In this document: positions 1 through 6,497 of the stretch, in pieces | How positions within the stretch are numbered: the stretch's first letter is position 1 | How the letters are laid out: the number at the start of each line of letters is the position of its first letter | Source: Bacteroidota bacterium | Lineage (GTDB): Bacteria > Bacteroidota > Rhodothermia > Rhodothermales > UBA10348 | DNA: 11,816 bases | Direction of reading: 5' to 3' | Assembly: GCA_004356385.1 (NCBI GenBank) | Contig: SMXL01000030.1 | Location: 1 to 11,816, forward strand | Position numbers and translations under genes: made by a program | The notes under the pieces: model-generated | Database searches by the model: none | The model's input: the letters and a program-made list of their open reading frames with translations, nothing else | What the model was told of the DNA's origin: nothing

Positions 1-1
1 A

Positions 2-793
2 TTGGGAGAATGGGAAGAGGTGCAAAGTACCGTTCGAGATCATTTTCAAGTCTCACTAAAAGCCATCGACGCCACGGATCTTTTTCTGGAGCGCTTACGG
101 GGCGTTACCGATCCGGAGCAGAAACGGCGCATCATTGGAAAAACATTCATTGAGGTTTTCGAAAACGCCACGACTGAAATAGCGGTAGAATTGGGGCAGA
201 AGCCAAAATTCCTGGCTCAGGGCACGCTCTATCCGGATGTCATCGAAAGTGTTTCATTCAAGGGCCCTTCTGCCACTATCAAGACCCATCACAATGTCGG
301 GGGCCTACCCGAGGAGATGGAATTTGAAATTCTTGAGCCGTTTCGGGAATTGTTCAAGGATGAGGTTCGGACGATCGGAGAGATCCTCGGGCTACAAAGA
401 GAGATCATTGGACGGCATCCTTTTCCGGGTCCGGGTCTGGCCGTCCGGATCATTGGAGAGGTGACTCCGAGTGCGTTGGATATTCTTCAAAGAGCCGACA
501 AAATTTTTATCGATGAACTGAAGGCCTACGAGTTGTACGACTCCGTCTGGCAAGCCTTCTGTGTACTCCTTCCGATTCAGACCGTCGGAGTGATGGGAGA
601 CGAACGGACGTATGAAAACGTATGTGCGCTCAGGGCAGTTACCAGTGTAGACGGTATGACCGCAGATTGGGCTCAGTTGCCTCACGACTTTCTTGCTCAC
701 GTGTCCGGTCGTATTGTGAACGAGATTCGCGGGATCAATCGAACTGTGTATGACATTAGTTCGAAGCCCCCGGCGACAATCGAGTGGGAATGA
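2..793 (+). CDS. guaA: GMP synthase (glutamine-hydrolysing), C-terminal half, 5'-truncated by window edge
   Basis: GuaA converts XMP to GMP in the cytoplasm, using ATP and ammonia from glutamine; it is the last step of guanine nucleotide synthesis. The visible 263 residues match the C-terminal half of the roughly 525-residue family. They cover the end of the ATP-pyrophosphatase domain and the C-terminal dimerisation domain that completes the XMP site. Diagnostic motifs are [24 protein letters not shown], the [15 protein letters not shown] stretch, [11 protein letters not shown], and the canonical terminus [14 protein letters not shown] followed by TGA. The glutaminase domain and the ATP-binding SGGVDS loop lie upstream of the window, so the true start is not visible. 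The frame is open from base 2. No clear terminator follows; the next gene starts 60 nt downstream on the same strand, so read-through is possible. The assignment is very secure. Confidence 0.97.
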   Translation: MGEWEEVQSTVRDHFQVSLKAIDATDLFLERLRGVTDPEQKRRIIGKTFIEVFENATTEIAVELGQKPKFLAQGTLYPDVIESVSFKGPSATIKTHHNVGGLPEEMEFEILEPFRELFKDEVRTIGEILGLQREIIGRHPFPGPGLAVRIIGEVTPSALDILQRADKIFIDELKAYELYDSVWQAFCVLLPIQTVGVMGDERTYENVCALRAVTSVDGMTADWAQLPHDFLAHVSGRIVNEIRGINRTVYDISSKPPATIEWE

Positions 794-853
794 TGATTGA
801 TCGACAGTAATACATCCGCGACCGTTGCTACTCTTCGTGTCCGAGTTCGAACG

Positions 854-2293
854 ATGCCATTTAGTGCACGCCACATAGCCAGCAGGTTCATCTGGATTTT
901 GGGACTCCTCTTCCTGTTGGGCGGGCAGAAAGCCGCTTCGCAATCGCGATTCGCCCATGTCGCAACGATCGCGCGTGCAGACTCTCTCTTCGCCATCGGA
1001 CTCGATCGGTTCACGGAAGAGAATTATGTAGAATCACGTTCCGTTTTCCAGAGCGTCGTTGAAGAATTTGATCTTCACCGGAATACGACTGCCGCTGCAC
1101 TCATGATGGCCAAAAGCGCATTTCGGATGAGGGACTTTAGCGTTGCAGAAGAAGAACTGGACGCATTCTTGCAGATGTACCCGTCCAGCGGGTATCGCTC
1201 GCACGCTCGTTCAACCCGGACGTTGGCTCGTAAAGCGGCAAATCGGACTCAGATGAAAACGACGGACATCGGCGTCATTTTGTCCCTCCACGACGACGAA
1301 GTCGCGCAGACCCAGGCCCTATTCAACGGAATTCGATTGGCGGTAGAAGAGATCAATCAATCGGGTGTAGGAGATCCGATAAAGATGATTTTCAGAGATA
1401 CGAACAGTTCTCCCTCACGCACCGCCGAAGCAGTTCGTGAATTGGCAGAAGAAGATGTCCGGTTTATCATTGGTACGTTGTTCAGTGATCAGGCCATTGC
1501 GGCCGCCGAAGCAGCCGAGCGAGAAAAAATCGTTTTTGTTGCTCCGCTTGCGACCGATGAACGCGTAAGTGCAGGACATCGGTGGGCGTTTCAGGCCAAT
1601 GCTTCGATCAGGAGCCGTGGAAGAATGATGGCGCGATTCGCGGTACTCGGCCTTCAACTGGATTCCCTCGGCGTCATTGCCCGTGTGGACGAATCGGGCA
1701 TCAGTGAACGACTGACAGACGCTTTTATTCAGGAGGCCTCTGAATTGGGAGCCACCATCAATCTGGTGTCCGTTCTGTCCGGCAACAGTGCCTGGGTCAG
1801 GCTCTCGGAAGCGATAACCGCCGATACATTGAAGCATGTCGAGGCCGTGTACATACCCGTAACAGATATCGAACCCGAGCCCGCGGTTGGAGCCATCCTG
1901 GCAAGTCTTGACAGACTGAGGGCCGAAACACGGATTCTTGGAAATTCATCGTGGCACGATTTGCCTATGGTGGTCGCCGCTTCCAGGTACACAACGACCT
2001 ACTCAAATGATTTCTATCTGATTGAAGCTGATTCCACGGTTGAGAAGTTTAAAGAACGATTTGCTCAACTCTCGTCGGAATCGCCAGGGCGCCTTGCCTA
2101 TACGGGCTACGATGTAACTCGTTATCTATTGACCATTGCCATGCGAAATGGACGGTTGCCCCTGGACGAAGCGATCCGGCGTGAGCCGCTCTATCGGGGA
2201 CTGGCGTCACGATTCGAATTTCAAGGCACCAACGTAAATGGAGCCTTGTTTTTCCATCGATATCGCGACGATGAGTTGGTATTCATCCGATAA
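854..2293 (+). CDS. Exported TPR-like + type-I periplasmic-binding-fold protein (ABC substrate-binding-like)
   Basis: This is an exported protein of about 479 residues. I chose the ATG at 854 over a TTG at 797 because it places a typical signal peptide at the N-terminus: basic MPFSARHIASR, then a hydrophobic FIWILGLLFLLGG core, and a likely cleavage after KAAS near residue 29. There is no lipobox cysteine. Residues about 40-125 are helical and TPR-like (LFAIGLDRFTEENYVESRSVF; FSVAEEELDAFLQMYPSSGY), resembling outer-membrane TPR proteins. From about residue 137 to the end is a leucine/branched-chain-type periplasmic-binding fold, recognised from DIGVILSLHDDE, FNGIRLAVEEIN, a VRFIIGTLFSDQAIAAAEAA region and YTGYDVTRYLL. 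No permease or ATPase gene is adjacent. The TPR-plus-binding-fold order recalls gammaproteobacterial LpoA, an activator of penicillin-binding proteins, but that is only an architectural analogy. The ligand is unknown. Confidence 0.8.
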   Translation: MPFSARHIASRFIWILGLLFLLGGQKAASQSRFAHVATIARADSLFAIGLDRFTEENYVESRSVFQSVVEEFDLHRNTTAAALMMAKSAFRMRDFSVAEEELDAFLQMYPSSGYRSHARSTRTLARKAANRTQMKTTDIGVILSLHDDEVAQTQALFNGIRLAVEEINQSGVGDPIKMIFRDTNSSPSRTAEAVRELAEEDVRFIIGTLFSDQAIAAAEAAEREKIVFVAPLATDERVSAGHRWAFQANASIRSRGRMMARFAVLGLQLDSLGVIARVDESGISERLTDAFIQEASELGATINLVSVLSGNSAWVRLSEAITADTLKHVEAVYIPVTDIEPEPAVGAILASLDRLRAETRILGNSSWHDLPMVVAASRYTTTYSNDFYLIEADSTVEKFKERFAQLSSESPGRLAYTGYDVTRYLLTIAMRNGRLPLDEAIRREPLYRGLASRFEFQGTNVNGALFFHRYRDDELVFIR

Positions 2294-2333
2294 TTCCCGC
2301 GGAACTGCTGATGACGCCTATCGTTTGCACTGC

Positions 2334-2366
2334 CCGGCCGGCCGCCCCTAGCGCCCGGTTTTTTTT
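2334..2366 (+). terminator. Possible intrinsic terminator after the TPR/binding-fold gene
   Basis: A G+C-rich segment about 40 nt after the stop codon at 2293 runs directly into eight T residues (2359-2366). The best stem I can draw pairs CCGG 2334-2337 with CCGG 2355-2358, then CG 2339-2340 with CG 2352-2353 across a C-C mismatch, leaving an 11-nt loop. The stem is weak, so the call rests mainly on the G+C block followed by the T-tract and on its position between two genes. Confidence 0.4.
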
Positions 2367-2428
2367 GTGAGGGCAAAAATAGGTCACCGATGAACAGGAA
2401 ATACGAACAGCACCCGTTGATCCGTTTG

Positions 2429-2456
2429 TTGGCCTGAGACACTGAAATTTGATAAT
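2429..2456 (+). promoter_or_regulatory. Possible promoter for the bamD-nadD-GH3 cluster
   Basis: TTGGCC at 2429-2434 and GATAAT at 2451-2456 are 16 nt apart and resemble sigma-70-type -35 and -10 boxes (4/6 and 5/6 matches). An overlapping Bacteroidota-style reading, TTTG at 2425-2428 with GAAATTTG at 2444-2451, has a short spacing of 15 nt. Either would give a leader of only about 15-20 nt before the TTG start of bamD. It lies after the candidate terminator, as expected for a new transcription unit, but the evidence is weak. Confidence 0.3.
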
Positions 2457-2477
2457 CCATCGAATCGACGAACCACC

Positions 2478-3308
2478 TTGTTGACCTTAATTAAGCGTTC
2501 TGTATATGGTCCCACCTTGCTCTCCCTTTTGGGAATCCTAGTCATTGTTCTGGTAAGCGGGTGTGGCTCCTCTTCGCGCGTGCGCTATGATTCGCCGCAA
2601 GATGCGTATGAAAAAGGAAAAGACCGATACGATCAGGAGAAGTATGACCAAGCGATTCTATTTTTCCAGGGCGCCTTCGATTTCGGGCGAACTCATGAGT
2701 GGGCGTCTGAATCGCAGCTCTACCTCGCGCGATCCTATCGCGCGAACAAGGATTACCTACTTGCGGCGAATGAGTATGCGCGGTTTACTCAGATTTATCG
2801 GAGCGATCCGCGGGTTGCCGATGCGGAATACGAGCTAGCCCTCACTTATTATGACCGCTCGCCTTCGTATGAATTCGATCAAACCGATACGGAGCGCGCT
2901 ATCGAACAATTCAGACTATTCCTGAGCCGTTATCAAGATCACCCTCTCGTTCTAGAAGCGCAGGCCCGGATTCTCGAATTGCGTGAGAAACTCGCCCGAA
3001 AAAAACTCGACGTCGCAAAGATGTACGAGCGACTGCGAAGGTATGAGGCTGCGGCCATGTCGTTCGAGATGATTTTTGATAATTATTACGATTCTTCGCT
3101 CGCCGACGACGCCTTGGTAGGTGCGATGAGAAACTACCTGGAATACGGTACAAAAAGCGTTACCAGTAGACAGGCGGAGAGATTTCAGCTGGTCATCGAC
3201 AATTATGACAGGCTCATTCAGATCTTCCCGGATAGCCCGCTGATAAAGGAGGCCGAAGTTTTATTCGATGAGGCCGTGCGCCAACTCGGGCGCGCGCAAA
3301 CAGACTAG
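2478..3308 (+). CDS. bamD: Outer membrane protein assembly factor BamD (TPR lipoprotein)
   Basis: BamD is a periplasm-facing outer-membrane lipoprotein that works with BamA to fold beta-barrel proteins into the outer membrane. The 276-residue product begins with a lipoprotein signal peptide: KR near residues 6-7, a hydrophobic stretch, then the lipobox VSGC with the acylated Cys at residue 29. The mature part is TPR-like throughout: AYEKGKDRYDQEKYDQAILFF (first repeat), YLLAANEYARFTQIYRSDPR, and AIEQFRLFLSRYQDHPLV. It ends with the BamD-type long helices YERLRRYEAAAMSFEMIFDNY and IDNYDRLIQIFPDSPL. E. coli BamD is 245 residues. The start is TTG at 2478 (or TTG at 2481); no in-frame ATG would keep the signal peptide, and no Shine-Dalgarno sequence is visible. 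The TAG stop overlaps the GTG start of nadD by one base, suggesting translational coupling. Confidence 0.9.
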   Translation: MLTLIKRSVYGPTLLSLLGILVIVLVSGCGSSSRVRYDSPQDAYEKGKDRYDQEKYDQAILFFQGAFDFGRTHEWASESQLYLARSYRANKDYLLAANEYARFTQIYRSDPRVADAEYELALTYYDRSPSYEFDQTDTERAIEQFRLFLSRYQDHPLVLEAQARILELREKLARKKLDVAKMYERLRRYEAAAMSFEMIFDNYYDSSLADDALVGAMRNYLEYGTKSVTSRQAERFQLVIDNYDRLIQIFPDSPLIKEAEVLFDEAVRQLGRAQTD

Positions 3309-3922
3309 TGAAACGGGATCGAATCGCGCTGTTCGGAGGCTCGTTCAATCCGCCGCACATCGGTCACCTGGGCGTTGCCAGCGCCGCCGCCACGCAATTC
3401 CAACTCGACGAAGTCCGATGGATCCCCAATTACGTTTCACCCACGAAGATGCTTGTTCCAGCGATCGATGCGGTACACCGGTTGGAGATGACGAAACTCG
3501 TTGTCGCCAATCATCCGTCCTTCTCGGTCTGGAATGTTGAGATTGAACGTGGCGGGACCTCGTATACCGTCGACACGCTGCGAACCGCCCGAGACCACCA
3601 CCCAGACGTAGACTGGTTTCTTTTGATGGGCGAAGATGCCTATTCGTCACTCGATTCATGGCGCGAGCCCGAGACGATCCGGAAGTTCGCTCGAATGATC
3701 GTCTATCCTCGGGATCAGGGGGTTCGAGCGGCTCATGCGGATCAAGAAGCTCATGAAGATCAGGCATCTCCAGAAGATATTCTCCGCTTGCAAGGTGACT
3801 TCATAGACATCGCCAGTTCAAGAATCCGAGAACTCTTTTCGACTGGATCCGATGCGACGGATCTTCTCCCGAAAACCGTCGAAGAGTATATCCGCTCTCA
3901 CGGGCTCTATCAGAACGACTAA
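3308..3922 (+). CDS. nadD: Nicotinate-nucleotide adenylyltransferase
   Basis: NadD transfers AMP from ATP to nicotinate mononucleotide, giving deamido-NAD, the penultimate step of NAD synthesis in the cytoplasm. The 204-residue length is normal for the family (E. coli 213). The nucleotidyltransferase signature GGSFNPPHIGH is at residues 10-20. Also visible are WIPNYVSPTK, HRLEMTKLVV, WFLLMGEDAYSSLDSWREP, and SSRIR at 170-174, which stands where most relatives have SSTxIR. The C-terminal VEEYIRSHGLY is typical. Just before SSRIR is an Ala/His/Asp/Glu-rich linker (around AHADQEAHEDQASPED), more acidic than usual. The start is GTG at 3308, overlapping the bamD stop by one base. The next gene begins 1 nt after its TAA, so the three genes probably form one operon. 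Confidence 0.95.
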   Translation: MKRDRIALFGGSFNPPHIGHLGVASAAATQFQLDEVRWIPNYVSPTKMLVPAIDAVHRLEMTKLVVANHPSFSVWNVEIERGGTSYTVDTLRTARDHHPDVDWFLLMGEDAYSSLDSWREPETIRKFARMIVYPRDQGVRAAHADQEAHEDQASPEDILRLQGDFIDIASSRIRELFSTGSDATDLLPKTVEEYIRSHGLYQND

Positions 3923-3923
3923 A

Positions 3924-5525
3924 ATGTACCCGGAATCGCTTTTCGAAAAAGCTGCACAGCTTCTTTTTCCTCGAATTGGATCGAATATGAAGCCGTCCAT
4001 TACAGTTGAGGACGACGCGGCGCGGGTCGAACGACTTCTGGAAGCATGCCCAGTCGGTGGCCTGGTTCTTTTTAATGGAACCCTCGACCAAACGCCTGAC
4101 ACGCTGGCCCGACTTCAGTCGACGAGTCGGTTTCCCCTGTTGATCGCTACAGATATGGAGAGGGGTGTCGGCCAGCAACTGAAAGGTGCAACGGTTTTTC
4201 CTCATGCGTTCTCCTTTGACGCGCTCGGTAATGATCCGTCGGAAGCGCTCACTCGATCCACGGGGATTGCAGCTCGAGAAGCCCTGGCATGTGGTATCCA
4301 TATCAGCTTCTCGCCGGTGGCAGATGTTCACTCCAATCCCGACAATCCGATTATCTCGATTAGAGCCTACGGCTCAGATGTCGTCTCGGTATCAGACCGG
4401 GTGCGTACCTATGTTCGGGTCTGTCAGGAAAAGGGACTGCTCTCGACGGCCAAACATTTCCCGGGCCATGGCGATACGAGTACAGATTCACACGACCAAA
4501 TCCCCGTCGTCGAAAAATCCCTCGGATCGTTGCGGGAGCTCGAACTTTTGCCGTTTCAAGCGGCCGTGGATCAGGGCGTCGATCTGGTAATGACCGCACA
4601 CGTGGCCTATCCGGCCCTGGATCCATCCGGGGACGTGGCCACTCAATCCAAACCAATACTCACCCAATTGCTGCGAAATGAGATCGGTTTCGAAGGCGTG
4701 ATCGTCACCGACAGCCTGTTGATGGAGGGAGTCGGTTCAGTAGAAGAAGACCCGGCTTGGGCGGCGAACATGCTGATGGCCGGAGTAGATATTCTGCTCG
4801 ATGTTGCTTACCCGGAGATGACCGTTCAAAACCTCGTACAAGCTGTAAAAAAAGGACTTTTGACTGAAAAACGTATCGACGAATCGGTCGCCAGGATTTG
4901 GGCCTTGAAAACAAGGCTTTTAGACAGATACGGAGAGAATTTTTTCCTTCACCCGTCTAATGCTGGAAAACGATCGCTCGTCGGTAGTGCAGATCACGAA
5001 CGGGTAGCCTACGAAATCGCTCGTGATGCCGTGCGAGTTTTGAAAGGCTCGACAGAAGCCATATCTGGTTCGCGCGAAGAACTGGACCGAGACGGCTTGC
5101 TCGTGCTTCTGGTTCGCCCCTACGTCACCTACTCGGATCCTACCGCCGCTTCGTTCGAAGAATTCGTCCGGACGAAGTTTGACAACGTGGAATTTGAAGA
5201 AATTTTACCAGATGCGCCACAAAAGCACCTGGCCGAATTAGTCGACCACGCAGATCGATTCGGATCCGTGCTGATCGTAGCAGTCGTGAAACCTGCGGCG
5301 TGGCATCGATTCGACTTACTCCCGGATCAGAAGCAGTTCATTCGTGCTATATCGAGGCAGTGCCCGGTTATTTTGGCCGCGCTCGGCAGCCCCCGTGTTC
5401 TTGACGATTTTCCGGACGTCAAGCTGGGAATTTGTACGTACAGTGATGTGGCCGTATCGAGCCGAGCATTATTATCTTACGTGGAATCGCTATTTCCAAC
5501 GATTTTGGAAACACCAGCAAGGTGA
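3924..5525 (+). CDS. Glycoside hydrolase family 3 beta-N-acetylglucosaminidase (NagZ-like, two-domain)
   Basis: This probably removes N-acetylglucosamine from peptidoglycan fragments, as NagZ enzymes do in cell-wall turnover. The 533-residue product has an N-terminal GH3 barrel (about 1-340) and a second alpha/beta domain like the GH3 C-terminal domain (about 345-530), so it resembles the long Bacillus-type NagZ rather than the roughly 340-residue enterobacterial form. KHFPGHGDTSTDSH at 177-190 carries the Asp188-x-His190 acid/base dyad characteristic of the NagZ clade. Asp263 in VTDSLLMEGV aligns with the catalytic nucleophile. The usual D-x-E-G-G substrate loop reads TDMERG here. NPIISIRAYGSD matches the family NxRxFG motif. 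No signal peptide is visible, suggesting a cytoplasmic enzyme. The ATG at 3924, one base after the nadD stop, is preferred over a frame extension reaching back to 3852 inside nadD. The exact substrate is inferred. Confidence 0.88.
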   Translation: MYPESLFEKAAQLLFPRIGSNMKPSITVEDDAARVERLLEACPVGGLVLFNGTLDQTPDTLARLQSTSRFPLLIATDMERGVGQQLKGATVFPHAFSFDALGNDPSEALTRSTGIAAREALACGIHISFSPVADVHSNPDNPIISIRAYGSDVVSVSDRVRTYVRVCQEKGLLSTAKHFPGHGDTSTDSHDQIPVVEKSLGSLRELELLPFQAAVDQGVDLVMTAHVAYPALDPSGDVATQSKPILTQLLRNEIGFEGVIVTDSLLMEGVGSVEEDPAWAANMLMAGVDILLDVAYPEMTVQNLVQAVKKGLLTEKRIDESVARIWALKTRLLDRYGENFFLHPSNAGKRSLVGSADHERVAYEIARDAVRVLKGSTEAISGSREELDRDGLLVLLVRPYVTYSDPTAASFEEFVRTKFDNVEFEEILPDAPQKHLAELVDHADRFGSVLIVAVVKPAAWHRFDLLPDQKQFIRAISRQCPVILAALGSPRVLDDFPDVKLGICTYSDVAVSSRALLSYVESLFPTILETPAR

Positions 5526-5536
5526 GTTGATTTAGA

Positions 5537-5567
5537 TTTTCGAGATCAGGAAAACGTACTATCTTAC
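5537..5567 (+). promoter_or_regulatory. Possible promoter for rnc
   Basis: In the 78-nt gap before rnc, TATCTTAC at 5560-5567 resembles the Bacteroidota -7 element TAnnTTTG (6 of 8 positions when the two n are counted as matches). A T-rich TTTT at 5537-5540 lies 19 nt upstream, where the TTTG-like -33 element would be. The call is weak; rnc may instead be read from the upstream operon. Confidence 0.25.
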
Positions 5568-5603
5568 AAGCGCGACGCAGAAATCTCTCAGCTTCTCCAT
5601 TTC

Positions 5604-6368
5604 GTGATTCGAAGGCCTTTTCTTCGCTTTACTAGAAAACCAAAGCCTGTTCTTTCTGGCGACCTGGACAGGGCTGCCGTCGAGAGACTTACAGGGCATA
5701 CGATTTCCGACCTGTCTCTGTATGAACGTGCATTGACACACAGATCCCTGCTAAGGACAGACCCTCAGGCTATCCGCGAGTCCAATGAGCGACTGGAATA
5801 TCTGGGTGATTCCATTCTGGGAATGGTGGTCGCTGAGCACATCTTCAGAAAATTTCACGATCGGGACGAAGGTTTTCTAACGAGACTTCGGGCGAAACTG
5901 GTGAATAAAAAAGCGCTGGCCGCCAGCGCGTCCTTCCTCAACCTCGGTGAAATCATCCTGATGAGCGAGGCCATCGCGTCAACAACTGGAAGAACCAGCG
6001 AGAGTATCCTTTCAGACGCATTCGAGGCCATCATCGGCGCGATTTACCTCGATCTTGGAATGGATGCTGCGAGAGTATTTATTGAGCGTACGGTACTCGG
6101 CCGGGTGAATTTGTTGGATCTGGCGAACCAGAAAGACAATTATAAAAGTCATCTTCTGGAGTACGCGCAGGCTCGGGCGTGGTCGCAACCCACGTATCGA
6201 GTGAAGGCGGAATCCGGTCCCAGTCACGACAAGATATTCACCGTTGAGGTATTCCTAACAGATCGAATGTTGGGGGAAGGAACGGCTAAGAACAAGAAGG
6301 ATGCGGAGCAATTGGCGGCCAGTGAAGCGCTTCGGTCCCTGACAGCAACCGACCAAGATACCGAGTAA
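5604..6368 (+). CDS. rnc: Ribonuclease III
   Basis: RNase III cleaves double-stranded RNA, including rRNA precursors and structured mRNAs, as a Mg-dependent homodimer in the cytoplasm. The 254-residue product has the two expected domains. The nuclease domain is at about 25-165, with the signature NERLEYLGDSIL at 61-72; Glu65 and Asp69 are signature acidic residues, and Asp138 and Glu141 lie in SDAFEAIIGAIYLD. The dsRNA-binding domain is at about 179-247, with YKSHLLEYAQ, GPSHDKIFTVEV and the KNKKDAEQLAA helix. A basic N-terminal extension (RRPFLRFTRKPKP) makes it slightly longer than E. coli RNase III (226). The start is GTG at 5604, with no Shine-Dalgarno sequence visible. In many bacteria rnc sits beside acpP/fabF or era; here it follows the GH3 gene by 78 nt and precedes gcvP. 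Confidence 0.96.
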   Translation: MIRRPFLRFTRKPKPVLSGDLDRAAVERLTGHTISDLSLYERALTHRSLLRTDPQAIRESNERLEYLGDSILGMVVAEHIFRKFHDRDEGFLTRLRAKLVNKKALAASASFLNLGEIILMSEAIASTTGRTSESILSDAFEAIIGAIYLDLGMDAARVFIERTVLGRVNLLDLANQKDNYKSHLLEYAQARAWSQPTYRVKAESGPSHDKIFTVEVFLTDRMLGEGTAKNKKDAEQLAASEALRSLTATDQDTE

Positions 6369-6395
6369 ATCATCCTGGCTTTTATTCGAAACGGA

Positions 6396-6430
6396 TTCAA
6401 TTAAAATTGAACGAACCGGTCGTACATTTG
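6396..6430 (+). promoter_or_regulatory. gcvP upstream region: perfect dyad plus TAnnTTTG-type promoter element
   Basis: The 129-nt gap before the gcvP ATG contains a perfect inverted repeat, TTCAATT at 6396-6402 and AATTGAA at 6405-6411, separated by AA. Eleven bases after it is TACATTTG (6423-6430), an exact match to the Bacteroidota TAnnTTTG element. This places the dyad where a -33 region or operator would lie and gives a leader of about 60 nt. The gap is too short and lacks the motifs for a glycine riboswitch. The promoter role is inferred. Confidence 0.4.
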
Positions 6431-6497
6431 GCCGCCTGGGGCGTACTGTGGATTCTTGAATAGTCACTCATCTCTTGGTTAATTGGTTACTAATCGC

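Noticed and set aside
797..853. TTG start at 797 for the TPR/binding-fold gene
   Set aside because: It adds 19 residues in front of a well-formed signal peptide that begins at ATG 854.
392..958. Long minus-strand open frame across the guaA 3' end
   Set aside because: It is antisense to the strongly conserved guaA coding frame, has low-complexity unfamiliar composition, and shows no recognisable motif.
3852..3923. Extended start of the GH3 gene inside nadD
   Set aside because: The extension translates the nadD 3' end in another frame; ATG 3924, one base after the nadD stop, gives a family-like N-terminus.
6369..6497. Glycine riboswitch before gcvP
   Set aside because: The gap is too short and I cannot find the tandem aptamer architecture; only a simple dyad is present.
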